A DNA stretch of 64,000 nt from Planococcus citri (taxonomy: Eukaryota > Arthropoda > Insecta > Hemiptera > Pseudococcidae): the NCBI RefSeq assembly GCF_950023065.1, contig NC_088679.1, forward strand, positions 79,980,001 through 80,044,000, given 5' to 3'. The translations under genes and the position numbers were made by a program. The notes below the pieces were generated by a model. The model did no database searches and was not told the DNA's origin. It saw only the letters and a list, made by a program, of their open reading frames with translations. Below, one piece after another: positions 1 to 11,154 of this stretch; position 1 is the first letter of the stretch; every line of letters starts with the position of its first letter.

Positions 1-830
1 AAATTTTAAGTTTAAAAAATCTACTGGAGGCTCCAGTAATTTTCAAAAAAGTCGCTGGAGGCCCTAAAATGACTTGAACCCACCTGAAGTCGTTTTCAGA
101 GGGTGTTAAAATTGGAGCGTAGAGCAACTTTCAGCTTTCCATCTTCATTTGATGAAATTTGATGAAATTTTATTAGAATTTAAAGTTTCAAAAATCTGCT
201 GGAGGCTTCATAAATTTTCAAGAAGTTGCTGGAGGCTCCAAAACGACTTGAAATTCATCTGCAGTACTTCGTAGCGTATTGAAATTAGTTTTTAGAATAA
301 ATTTCAGTTTTACAACTCCAATTTGATGGAATTTTGTGAGAATTTCGAGTTTCAAAAATCTGCTGGAGGCTCCAGAACTGCTCAAAACGGGTTGAAACCG
401 TTTCCCATTGATTTGGCATGTCGAAAATAGGGTATCTCCCAAATTTCAGCTTTCTTGGTCAGTTTGGTAAAATTTTGTGTTTTTCTCTCATTTTTGGCCT
501 AAATTGGATTTTCAAAAATTCACCAAAAATCGAAAAACGCACTTTAGCACTTGAAATTTTGACAGGTGATAAATTCTTGCATGATCTTTCGATCTACCTT
601 TGTAAAGTTTGAAAAATTTCGTGCAAGTCTTGTGTTGAAACGCAAAATCTGCGATTTCGGCTGACCTGTCAATCAAAATGGCCGCCATTTTGTAAGTAAA
701 ACCAACTTTTTTTTGGGCAAGTTTGCTTTAAAATGTTCCTTAGGATGTCCCATGTAAGAAAAAAGTTGTCCCGGAGGATCGAGGGGGGGGGAGTGTGCTA
801 TTACTCCTATTGTCATATGCCGGACTATAA
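1..830 (+). repeat. Dispersed non-coding repeat family, copy 1
   Basis: This copy carries recurrent phrases such as CTGGAGGCTCCAG, TTGAAACCGTTTCC, AATTTCAGCTTTCT and CTTTCGATCTA, followed by a block around 660-800 containing a GGCCGCCATTTTG motif and a poly-G run. The same ordered phrases recur near 2,985-3,120, 35,510-35,925 (reverse), 38,060-38,860 and 42,905-43,390. No long open frame or terminal repeat is visible. It is a medium-copy, possibly non-autonomous element of unknown class. Confidence 0.55.
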
Positions 831-1293
831 AGATGATTTATAAAAATCCAAACTCGTCTCACATTTTGCAAGCTGAATAATTTGCGAGTGAAAGCGATAC
901 CCAATGTCACGTGTTAAAGAAACAAAATTCAACTTAATTTAAACTATACAAAGATTTTAGTCAACTTGAACTTACTCGATATTAGGAACAGGTTTTGACT
1001 TTCTGGAATTGAATCTGTAATGGTGCAAAAAAATAACGCTAATCAGTAATGGTATAGGTAATTATACTTTATGGTTGTACGACTTGTACTCATAATTATG
1101 AAAAATTCGATTGTCATTCGGTTATCGAACAAATGTTCCAAATTCTCAGTCCAGCTACAAAATTGTCGAAAATAAGAAAATGTCGACGTCAGTTGTCTCA
1201 CCACATCTGATTATTTCGTTGAAAATTCTGGATCATGTAGCATATATCGGTGGGGGGGAGGGGGTAGGTGAATAGTGGAGCAATGGTCATTAC
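831..1293. other. Intergenic or intronic, no recognised feature
   Basis: AT-rich sequence with no coding frame or repeat structure that I can recognise. Confidence 0.4.
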
Positions 1294-1430
1294 CTGCAGC
1301 GTGTTCGTATTGCGTTGCCACAGCCTCCATGATGGTTGTTCAGCGATACAGCAGGAATAGCGATATATTCGAGTATTTGCACTCCAATTGCGATAGTTTT
1401 TTGCGAATACCTTGCCAGGGGTTGGCAAAC
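1294..1430 (-). CDS. Candidate internal host exon
   Basis: On the minus strand a pyrimidine-rich acceptor (TTTGTTTTTCAG) lies directly before 1430 and a donor (CTGCAG|GTAATG) directly after 1294. The 137-nt interval is open in one frame: two bases completing a codon, then 45 codons ending on a full codon. The translation is not low-complexity (it includes PGKVFAKNYRNW and IYRYSCCIAEQ). I do not recognise the protein, and it could equally be a 5' UTR exon. A second minus-strand candidate exon at 44,513-44,691 has the same entry phase and also ends on a full codon, so the two may belong to one long gene. Confidence 0.35.
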
Positions 1431-2630
1431 CTGAAAAACAAAGAATAAACAAAATTATAAATAGGTACAAATTTCACTATAAAAATCCCAAGTCGAGTTT
1501 AACTAACGCGTAATTTTTCACTAGTAAAATTATAAAATTGAATACACAATGAGGGAGATATCCTCCATAAAATATTACTCGCCATTAATTAATTGTTCTC
1601 AAAAAAAAAAAAAAATGATAATAATAATAAAGTACAATTAGGTATATACACACTGATGATATAAATGAGGTGATTCATGGCCTATAGTACAGTCACTGGC
1701 AATAAAACAAATTACTTGGTTTATATTATCCTTTCAACGCTTCGAGTCATTAAAATAAGCGACTTATTGTTAGATCAGTAATCGGCTGAAATATTCAAAT
1801 ATCGCGATGATTCGATACCTATTTATCAGATTAGCAAACACCAAACTCGCTTATAAATTTGTAAATCGCCGAATTAAATAATTATAAATATCGCTCGTAC
1901 TATAATTACGTAAGTACATCAGTTTGTTAATTTTCCTAAAAAAAAAACTTGACTACATATGATGCATTGAAGCTTAAGTACAGGAAACCCCGGTAATATT
2001 TCATCATTATGACTAAATACGTGTGAACTGTCAATCGATTCGTTTTGTTGAAAAAAAAAAAAAACAACTATCAGATTAACACCTGAAGCTATTATAAGTA
2101 CACGAATAAAATACCGTTTTCTTTTGTACCTACTACCTATGTACTTAATACAAGTAGCGCCTAGAAAGATGTTCCAAATTCAAACCACGTAAACAAGTTG
2201 TAAATTCAACAATGAGTAATTTTCCCACCTTACGTCTGTAAAATCGCGCGTAGGTATACGAATAAACGGGTTCTCTGTGTGTGTGTGTAGGTATAGTATT
2301 TTTTCAAAGTAATATTGCGACGTTTTTTTTTCATTCATTTGAACTGGTCAGTCTTTCAGGATTATTTGAATCAAAACAAAAACAATATCAACCTCCTGCG
2401 GCTATTTCCGCCTTAATTGAATTTGAACATCTTTTTTAAAAATACCTGGTGTTCGTATAATGGAATCAAAATGGTGAATTCAGCTCGTTCGACTCGAAAA
2501 ATTGAAAAAAAAACAAGTTCGAATTTGCACCATTTTCAGTTTTTCAAGTACGATGCTCAAACTTTTTTGTGAAATACAAATTTTTTCGAGAAAAGTGAAC
2601 CAATACGAATAATTCCTTCAATTCAACTCC
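1431..2630. other. Intergenic or intronic, no gene seen
   Basis: AT-rich DNA with poly-A runs and a short (GT)n stretch near 2276-2290. Nothing codes convincingly on either strand. Confidence 0.4.
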
Positions 2631-3162
2631 CACACATCAAAACCTACTAGTTTTAAACTATTCTGGAGCCTGCAGGTATTTTTGATTTTTTCCAGAAATT
2701 TCAAATTGCTTCGAAGGGGTCAAAAATGAACTTCTAAAACAGTCGAGAGGATGCTCAATGCCCAGTGCCTCTCCAATAAGCCTAGATAAAAGTTATAAGT
2801 TCAAAAAAATCATTTTTGGCTCCTCCAGCTCCGGAGCGATTTGAAATTTTTGAAGAAAATTGAAAAATCGCCAGAGACTCCAGAATAGCTTAAGTACCTA
2901 CCTATAGCAAATCTAGGAGGATGGTTTACTTTGCCGAAAAAATCATTACATTTTGTAAAAAGTTGAAGAAAAAGCTCTCGAAATAGCTTTTTTGAAAATT
3001 TTTAAAATTTTCAAAAATTCGCCAAAAACCCAAAAATGGGCTTTAGGAGTTGAAATTTTAGTTACAGGGGTTCTAAGGCATGCTCTTTCGATCTAATTCG
3101 GTTTCGTTCGAATCGGAAAGCACCAATTCAAAAAGTTCCCTTGTTGGGTACGTAAAAAAAAG

Positions 3163-4467
3163 AAAAATAATTTGGACTGCTGAAATATTGGTTGTAGGAG
3201 GCTCGGGCCATGTTTTTTGTTTCACTGATTGTGCTCCAGTTCAAATTGGAAGTATAGATACCTCAAATCGTTCCCTTGTTAGCTTTCAAAAAATGTCTAA
3301 AATTTAGAGCACTTTTTGAATTTGTAGATTTTGCATAATTATTCTAAACCTTTCAAATCAACAGCAAATTTTACCAAATCTCAAAACCTGTCCTCCCTCT
3401 TGGTCATGTAAAATTTTTCAACCCTCATCAGAAAGACTCAACAAAAAAATCTCAAACTGTTGCCTCCCCCTTGGTTATGAAAAATCCAAAACCCTTGCCT
3501 CCCCCTTGGTCATGTAAAATCCCAAACCCTTGCCTCCCCCTTGGTTTTGTGAAATCTCAATCCCTTGCCTCCCCCTTGGTTATGTAAAATCTCAAACCCT
3601 TGCCCCTTGGATGTGTAAAATCTCAAACCCTTGCCTCCCCCTTGGTTATGTAAAATGTTTCAACACTCATTAGAACAACCCAACAGGAAAATCTCAAACG
3701 GTTAAACCTTTTCCTCTACCTTGGTCATGTAAAATTTTTCAACCCTCATTGGAAAGACTCAACAAGAAAATCTCAAACCCAATCTTCCCCTTTGGTTATG
3801 TGAAATCGCAACCCTTACCTCCCCCTTGGTTTTGTAAAATCTCAAACCTTTGCTCCCCCCTTGGTTATGTGAAATCTTAAACCCTTGCCTCCCCCTTGGA
3901 TTTGTAAAATCCCAAACCCTTGCCTCCCGCTTGGTTTTGTAAAATCTCAATCCCTTGCTTCCCCTTGGGTATGTAAAAGCTCAAACCCTTGCCTCCCCCT
4001 TGGTTAGGTGAAATCTCGAACCCTTGTCTCTCCCTTGGTTTTGTAAAATCCCAAACCCAATCTTCCTCCTTGGTTATTTAAAATCCCAAACCCTTGCCTC
4101 TTCTTTGGTTATGTGAAATCTCAAACCCTGGCCTCCCCCTTGGTCATGTAAAATTTTTCAACCCTCATTGGAAAGACTCAACAAGAAAATCTCAAACCCA
4201 ATCTTCCCCCTTGGTTATGTAAAATCCCAACCCTTACCTCCCCCTTGGATTTGTAAAATCCCAAACCCTTGCCTCCCCCTTGGGCATGTGAAAGCTCAAA
4301 CCCTTGCTTCACCCTTGGTTTTGTGAAATCTCGAACCCTTGCCTCCTCCTTGGTTCTGTAAAATCTCAAACCCTTGCCTCCCCCTTGGTTATGGAGCACA
4401 ATCAATGAAACAAAAAACATGGCCCCAGCCTCCTACAACCAATATTTCAGCAGTCCAAATTATTTTT
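3163..4467. repeat. Minisatellite enclosed by 75-bp inverted arms
   Basis: Between about 3,370 and 4,390 a unit of about 34-35 bp, built around CTCAAACCCTTGCCTCCCCC followed by TTGGTTATGTAAAAT, repeats roughly 25 times with substitutions. The array is flanked by inverted arms: 3163-3237 (TTTGGACTGCTGAAATATTG onward) and 4393-4467 (its reverse complement), which match closely over about 75 bp. The layout is that of a fold-back or TIR element whose interior is an expanded tandem array. Frames of 60-80 codons inside it are repeat artefacts. Confidence 0.75.
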
Positions 4468-6699
4468 CGATTTTTGGAAATTTTGTTTGAAAATCCAAAA
4501 ACGGCGATTTTCTAAAATTTTGGGCTCCTGAAAAATGCATTCGTAAATTTGATCTGAAACTAATATCAAGCCCCCCTCCTCCCCACCTCATCGACTTTTA
4601 TAACTTCCTGTAATTTTGGAATCTCCAGCGCGATTTTATATTTTTCCAGGATTTTTGAATTTTTCTAGAAATTGTGAAAATTGATTTCTGCAGCTGAAAA
4701 TCGAGTTCTGGCTTATTTTCGACCCATTCAACGAGTTCATTCGTAATTTGTTTTTTTGTTTTTTTTTATAACACATTTATAAAGCAGAAAATTGAATATT
4801 TTTGCCCAGAGTGAAATTTTTGAAACTCGAAATGACCCTATTTTACCTACAAAGAAGTTGCCCTTGGACCCGAATTTCACCATCTCAAGCCATTCTGGAG
4901 TCTAAGGATTTTCGAATTTCTCCAGAAATATTGGAAAATAATTTAAACAGCTAAAAAATTGAGTTTTGACTCATTTTCGACCTGCTTAACGAGTTTATTT
5001 ACCATTGAGGCGATCTTCAGGAGAACGTCCCGAGTGTATTTCCTAAATTAAGAAATTTAGTGTACTTAAATAAGTAAATAGTCAATGAAATTCACTCAAA
5101 AAATCCGCTTGGACCCCTTCTCCCCCGCCAAATGTCAGTTCAACTCGCTAAACAAATCGAAAACAAGATAGAACTCGATTTCAAAAGCCTGTAGTTCGAT
5201 GTCTTGATCTTTTTTGAAAATTTCAAAAATTGAAAAATTGAACTGGAGGCTTCAGAGTGACTGAAAAAGAAGGCGTTCAGTTCTGAATTTGATATATCCA
5301 TTATAGCTTCAGAACTGATTTTCATAATTCTTATAGTAAAAATACCTATATCAGCAGATAGATTAAATTTTTCGTAAAAATCAAAGTATCGTAGACCAAA
5401 TAGTCGAAATTTTGCACATTTCCCCATGCATCATCCTATTTATACCTAGGTACTTCTCGAATAAAGCTAAGAACCTCCCATCAGTCCCATCTACTTATAA
5501 CCGCTGATTTTGCCAGCTCATTTGAAAATGGAACTTTCCACCTGTTGTTGTACAGTCACACTCTTGTCACAGGTATAGTGACCACCTTCAAAATACTATA
5601 AACTCTTTCGATTCGTATAACAAACAAAGATTCTTCTTTAAGAATCGTGCAGTGTCATTGAACAGCATCGTTCAAACCGATTACACGGTAATAATAATTA
5701 ATCCAGCATTGATCGCGGTTTATTAAGGATTGAGGCGCCGTGCCGCAGGTGAGGTGTGTAAGTATTTGTTTGTATCCCACAAATGCATTTAATAGGATGC
5801 ATGTAGGCGCGAATTACGATTTTCAGACTGGTTATTTCATTTTGCGGTAAACGAACTATACGCGATCTTTGTCTGGTTACCTCCAAAGGGTCATTTACTC
5901 GTGAATTTCAGAGTCAGACTGGTTTGCGAATCGCGTAGGCTACTAGATATCTTCCGCTATAAATAAGGCTGACTTGTTTACATCGGTTTGCGAAATAATT
6001 ACGATAAACGGTTCTATACAAGTTCGAGTACGTATATAAGTTCATTAATGTAGGTACTCGTATAGTTGGTACTTGGCTACTTGCGTACTTATTGGAAGTG
6101 AAATCTTCCAAGAGATGGATTCAGGTGCCTACTTTGAGTTTGCAAGTTGGCATTGATCCTTAACCTATTATTCATTCGCAATATCTAAGTATCGTTTATG
6201 AGAATTGAGAAGTATTTTTAAAAACACCAAAATAGAAAAAAATATCAATTTTGAGAAAATTTAAATCGTTTTTTCAAAATTCGAGATTTGCGAAAGTAGA
6301 CAGGAATAGACGAATTTGAAAATGACCGAGAATACAAACTCACCGGATCCGAAAAGGTAAAAAAGGATATGTCACAACGATAACTTTTCATTATTGAAAA
6401 TATTTTTACATTTGTAGAATACGTTGAGATCTTCTGTTCACAAAGGCAAGTCTCATATGTGGACTTTTTCTAGCAAAAAGCCCCGAGGAAGGTATTAGGA
6501 TTACGAAAAAATGATTATCTATTTTTTCATATTTTGTCTGTCTTCAAAACCGAAAGAGATGGTAAGCTTGAAAAGTGAAGAAAATGAAGACAGAGGGCGA
6601 ACATTTTTTGAGGAATTTTGTGTAATGATTTTTGACAATTTTGATAAAAAAAATTTCTTGAATACTGCCCACACTATTGAAGATGCACAAACAATGGTA
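4468..6699. other. Intergenic or intronic, no gene seen
   Basis: AT-rich sequence. Fragments at 4,600-5,000 resemble the dispersed repeat vocabulary (ATTCTGGAG, TTTTCGACC). Short frames here show no protein-like composition or recognisable motif. Confidence 0.4.
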
Positions 6700-6801
6700 T
6701 AATGACCTTGAGCAATTAGTATTTCAAGATTTGAGCTGCTGACGTTGATTTGAAAAATTGCGATTTTTGATATCGTGTGCCAATACTTTTAGTGTCCACT
6801 G
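6700..6801 (-). mobile_element. Tc1/mariner-type remnant (one terminal repeat)
   Basis: Read on the minus strand, the sequence begins CAGTGGACACTAAAAGTATT and is preceded by TA. A related terminus in the opposite orientation starts at 14,396 (CAGTGGGCATAAAAAGTATT), also preceded by TA, and similarity continues inward (TTTTTCAAATYAACG, CTCAAAT, TTGAAAT). Only one end of each copy is visible, so these are truncated copies. The superfamily call rests on the CAGTGG-type end and TA flank. Confidence 0.45.
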
Positions 6802-7680
6802 TAGTTGATATTCTTAATATTCTTGGCAGTGTAACGTGTAGTACAGCAGTTTACTCGATCCGAGGTAAAATAATATTATTTTCAATCATAATTATACCTA
6901 CACTAATAAAATCGGATTAAAGTTTTTAAAGGTTGAATCTACATATTAACTGCTTTAATTTTTAATAAATAACGTTTCAAGTGAAAATAACATAACATAT
7001 CAATATTCCGGAAATTTCTTCATAAATAACAGCAAAATGTTTTCCAAATCGAGGAAAAATCCATCCGCGTATAAAAATTCGAACGTAGTTAATCATCATT
7101 CATTGAAATTGAAACAAGTTCTCGTACAGCTACACTACGATGTATTTAAATTAAGGGCATAATATTTTCCAATGGAAAATTCCCTGTATTCACACGTTTA
7201 TAATTGATGGGTCGGGTCAGTGTTCTAAAATGAATTTGACGCACTCGCACAATATAGGTGGGTGTATGTGTGTGTCTGCGTAAGGAATAATTAAGTGCGT
7301 AAGCTACCTATATTGTATAGGTAGATATATTACGTCAGTGTAATCGCGTTACACCTAATTGTATTGTTTTTTTCAAACAGATGGATTTACATCGAAAATA
7401 TATATATTTGAAATTATGATGATGAGTAGATCGAATGGAATTATACCTCATCGTGGATCCATAATAGGTAAATGAGTGACTGGCTCCTATAAACAGTGGA
7501 ATTATTATTAGCATATCTGCGTGAACGAAAATTCTCGTAGGCTCATTAGATACGAGAATGAGAAATAAACAACTGGATGAATAGAATAGGTACGGATTAT
7601 TTTCCATCAAAAATGAATAAGAAAAACTTATCAATTATCAAGTCTGCGCGAAGCTGACGGTTCCTTTCAAACAGTGGTGT
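6802..7680. other. Intergenic or intronic, no gene seen
   Basis: AT-rich DNA with a short TGTGTG stretch near 7,265. No supportable coding or RNA feature. Confidence 0.4.
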
Positions 7681-8453
7681 TCAGTCGAAGAACAAAAAAT
7701 GAACAAAAATCCGATTTTTGTTACAATTTATAGGTATCATTTCTGCGTCAGAATTCTTCTAAATATTATCATTTTGAAGAACAAAATCTTGAGGATGAGA
7801 ATTGGAGTAACTGCTGGACTGAAACAGATACCATTAATACAGCTTTTCAGAGTTTCCTAAATGTGTTCTTGTTGCACTATGATGTGTCATTTCCATTTCG
7901 TATAGTGAAAGAGAAACAAAAAAGTATTATAAAATTCCCCCTACCCACCCAAATTGAAATCAAAACTGTTAAGCAAAATTTAATGGACCTTCATAGTATG
8001 TAGAAGACTTTTGACTCTCCATACCTAAAAGAAAAATATAAAATAACTAAACAAAAATATAAAACTTTAATTGAAAATGCAAAAAAAAAAACTGCAAATG
8101 ATACATAGAAAACTCCAAACTGCCAAAAACTTGAACAAAACCTCATGGGAACTTATCAAAACAAAAAACAAAGATAACTGTATAGATTATATTATGGACC
8201 AAAACCATATGGTAACCAATCCGCTGGAAATTGCCTCTGCTTTAAATGAATTCTTTTGTAATTTACCAAAAGTAGACAACTTGAAGGATGATGAAAATCC
8301 CTTAGATAATTTAAACCCATTCAATAATTCTACATTCTTTATTGCACAAACAAACTCAGTTGAGGCCATGAATATAATTCACTCACTCAAAAATTCCTAT
8401 TCAAAACACTACTATGGACTTGATATCTATATACTGAAAATAGCAGTGCCATA

Positions 8454-8892
8454 AGGCTTTTGACGTATTGCGGGTTGCATATTGGTTTGCCTGAACTTAA
8501 TCAATTTGGTGGGCATTCTTATCAGTGAGTATCAAAATTTCATATTTTGAGCAATTTTCACAAGGTGTTTTTGAAATTTATACCTTTTATTTAGTTTTTT
8601 CTTCAATTTTAAACACTGTTAAGCCCTGTAATGGAAAAAAATCCTCTCTTCACCGAGTTTTAAAGAAGTTAATAAAACGTCTGTGAACCTCGACAAAGAG
8701 CGGATTTTTTTCCATCACAGGGCTGGACAGTGTTTAAAATTGAAGAAAAAACTAAATAGAAGCTATAAATTTCAAAAACACCTTGTGAAAATTGCTCAAA
8801 ATATGAAATTTTAATGCTCACTGATAAGAATGCCCACCAAATTGATGAAGTTCAGGCAAACCGATATGCAACCCGTGATATGTCAAAAGCCT
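8454..8892. mobile_element. 439-bp palindromic fold-back MITE, TA target site
   Basis: Two long inverted arms (AGGCTTTTGACGTATTGCGG... and its complement ending CAAAAGCCT) of roughly 170-190 bp surround a short loop near 8,640-8,720. TA lies at 8452-8453 and again at 8893-8894. Excising the element plus one TA joins ...GCAGTGCCA to TACATTGCTGAA and keeps the LINE frame open (AVP-Y-IAEPL), which fixes the boundaries. The TA duplication suggests mobilisation by a Tc1/mariner-type transposase. It has no coding capacity. Confidence 0.85.
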
Positions 8893-10131
8893 TATACATT
8901 GCTGAACCATTAGCCAGCCTCTTCAACATGTCTGTTCAGGAAGGAGCCTTCCCCAATATCCTTAAGGTCAATATCGTGACACCTGCGTTCAAAAAGGGTG
9001 ATAGAAGTGCCATGAATAACTACAGACCCATTTCTATAACATCAGTGTTTTCCAAAGTTCTAGAAAGCTTATTCTATAAATGTATATCAACATTTTTCAG
9101 TGATAATAATTTGTTACACAGCTCCCAATATGGATTTTGCAAAAACAAAAATACAATAAGTGCCATTCATCAACTTATTCACAATATCTTGGAAAATCTC
9201 CACAACAAAAATGACATTATAGGGTTATTTTGCGATCTTTCAAAAGCATTTGATACGATTAATCATAAAATATTGCGAGGTAAACTAGAAAATTATGGTA
9301 TTACATATAGAGGGGTGGCTTTCAATTGGAGCACATCCTTTCTCAAAAATAGAACTCAAATTGTTAAGACAGAAAATATAAATGCAGAATACTATTTCTC
9401 TGAACAACACCCAGTTGAGCAAGGAGTTCCACAGGGGTCAATATTAGGACCTGTGTTCTTTATTTATTATGTCAATGACCTTCCAAAAAATGTGAGGAGT
9501 AGCTTGATCCTATTTGCAGATGACACTACAGCACTGATTCCTATGAATATGGGTGTCTCAGTACAGCAGGTTGTGAATGATTTGGTAGCGTGGTTCAAAA
9601 TAAATGAAATTAAATTAAATGTTGAGAAAACAAACCTATTGTATTTTAGTCACAGCACACAAAATTTAAATTTGGCACTGCCTATTACTAAAGTTGAATG
9701 TCTAAAATTTTTGGGAGTATGCATCAACTCCAGCCTAACTTGGACTGTTTTTCAACTCCAGTCTAACTTGGACTGATCACACAGACTATTTAGCTGGGAA
9801 ACTATCATCAATAAATTACCTATCTTCTTTGGCAATTAAAAAGTGTCAGCTATGTGCAAACTTTAAAAATAGCATATTATGGAATGTTCCAGTCTAATAT
9901 GGCATATGGCTCAATGTTTTGGGAGTGGTAATATCAGACTTATGCAGAGAATTTTTGTAATACAAAAACGAGCAATAAGAATCATCTATCGAATGCAAGT
10001 CACAGAATCATGCAAGAATGTCTTTCTTTCAAATGAAATTTTAACCTTACCCTGCTTATACATATATCTGATAGCCCAAATTGTGAAGAAGGGCATAGTA
10101 AAATTACATACCCCTCAATGTAGTCATTATA

Positions 10132-10910
10132 CGAGGGGTGTTTCATAAGTCATAGCCACGCATCTGTAGCTCAGCTTCTATGAGAGCTACAGAAACGAAC
10201 GACCGCTCGCTGGATTCAGCAGGATTTTTTGAGTTGGAATACAAAATTTTGTGTCGCTAGGTACATTTTTGTGTGTTTGACACTCATTTGAAGTGAAAAG
10301 TCATCTGTCGCGTCCGTCCAAATTTGGTAAATGACGTGCAGTTGTCAATTTTCACGTTGAGGAAAAAATTTTGAGGAAAAAAAATCGCCGATCTATTGAA
10401 AAATGTTGATGGAGAGCGTGCCATGCCATTTTGAACAGTTAGAGCTCGTGTAGGATGATTTAAAGTGGGTAGAGAGCGAATACTCGACAAAAACGGAGCT
10501 GAAATGCCAAAAAACGCAGCTGACAGTGGGCTCGGCCTTTCAGCTCGGTTTTTGTCGAGTATTCGCTCTCTACCCACTTTAAATCATCCTACACGAGCTC
10601 TAACTGTTCAAAATGGCATGGCACGCTCTCCATCAACATTTTTCAATAGATCAGTGATTTTTTTTCCTCAAAATTTTTTCCTCAATGTGAAAATTGACAA
10701 CTGCACGTCTTTTACCAAATTTGGACGGACGCGACAGATGACTTTTCACTTCAAATGAGTGTCAAACACACAAAAATGTACCTAGCGACACAAAATTTTG
10801 TATTCAAACTCAAAAAATCCTGCTGAATCCAACGTGCGGTCGTTCGTTTCTGTAGCTCTCATAGAAGCTGAGCTACAGATGCGTGGCTATGACTTATGAA
10901 ACACCCCTCA
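10132..10910. mobile_element. 779-bp fold-back element, mariner-like ends, TA target site
   Basis: It is a nearly perfect palindrome. The left end GAGGGGTGTTTCATAAGTC matches the complement of the right end GACTTATGAAACACCCCTC, and similarity runs almost to the centre near 10,520. TA occurs at 10130-10131 and 10911-10912. Removal restores the LINE C-terminal frame (SHYT-RNSQQ). The ends resemble mariner termini. Two mirror-image frames of 97 codons inside are products of the palindrome, not genes. Confidence 0.85.
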
Positions 10911-11154
10911 TACTAGAAATAGCCAACAACCACATAGCACACAGTTCAGGACTAAATTTTACCAAGCTAGTATAGACTTCATGGCTGCAAAAATTTATAA
11001 CAAAATTCCAAATAAAATCAAAATTATTTTCTAAAACTCTGAAAAAATGGCTGCTAAAAAAAGCATTTTATTAAATAGATGAATATATGGACACTGTTAC
11101 ATAAGTGAGTGCATTAGAAACTGAACTTTCAGCGACTCCTTGTATTTTTGATTT

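Larger units (their letters stand above)
7790..11034 (+). pseudogene. LINE ORF2 reverse transcriptase, broken
   Basis: RT hallmarks are clear: NNYRPISIT near 9,020, the active-site block DLSKAFDTINHKIL near 9,240, QGVPQGSILGP near 9,420, and the catalytic FADDT near 9,510. The C-terminal tail resumes after the insertion at 10,912 (TRNSQQPHSTQF, AAKIYNKIPNKIK) and stops at 11,034. The gene would catalyse target-primed reverse transcription, but it is dead. It carries stops and frame changes in the linker (for example after 8,000), two fold-back insertions, and a 28-bp tandem duplication at about 9,725-9,775 that shifts the frame. The clade call (CR1/Jockey group) is from motif style. Confidence 0.85.

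Noticed and set aside
3370..4390. CRISPR array
   Set aside because: Units are contiguous and diverged with no unique spacers, in eukaryotic repeat DNA.
3759..4420. Minus-strand frames of 63-80 codons with repeated FYKTKGEARV-like peptides
   Set aside because: They only translate the 34-35-bp minisatellite; the frame and unit length drift and there is no start context or non-repeat sequence.
10284..10758. Two 97-codon frames, near-identical on opposite strands
   Set aside because: They are mirror images produced by the fold-back element at 10,132-10,910.
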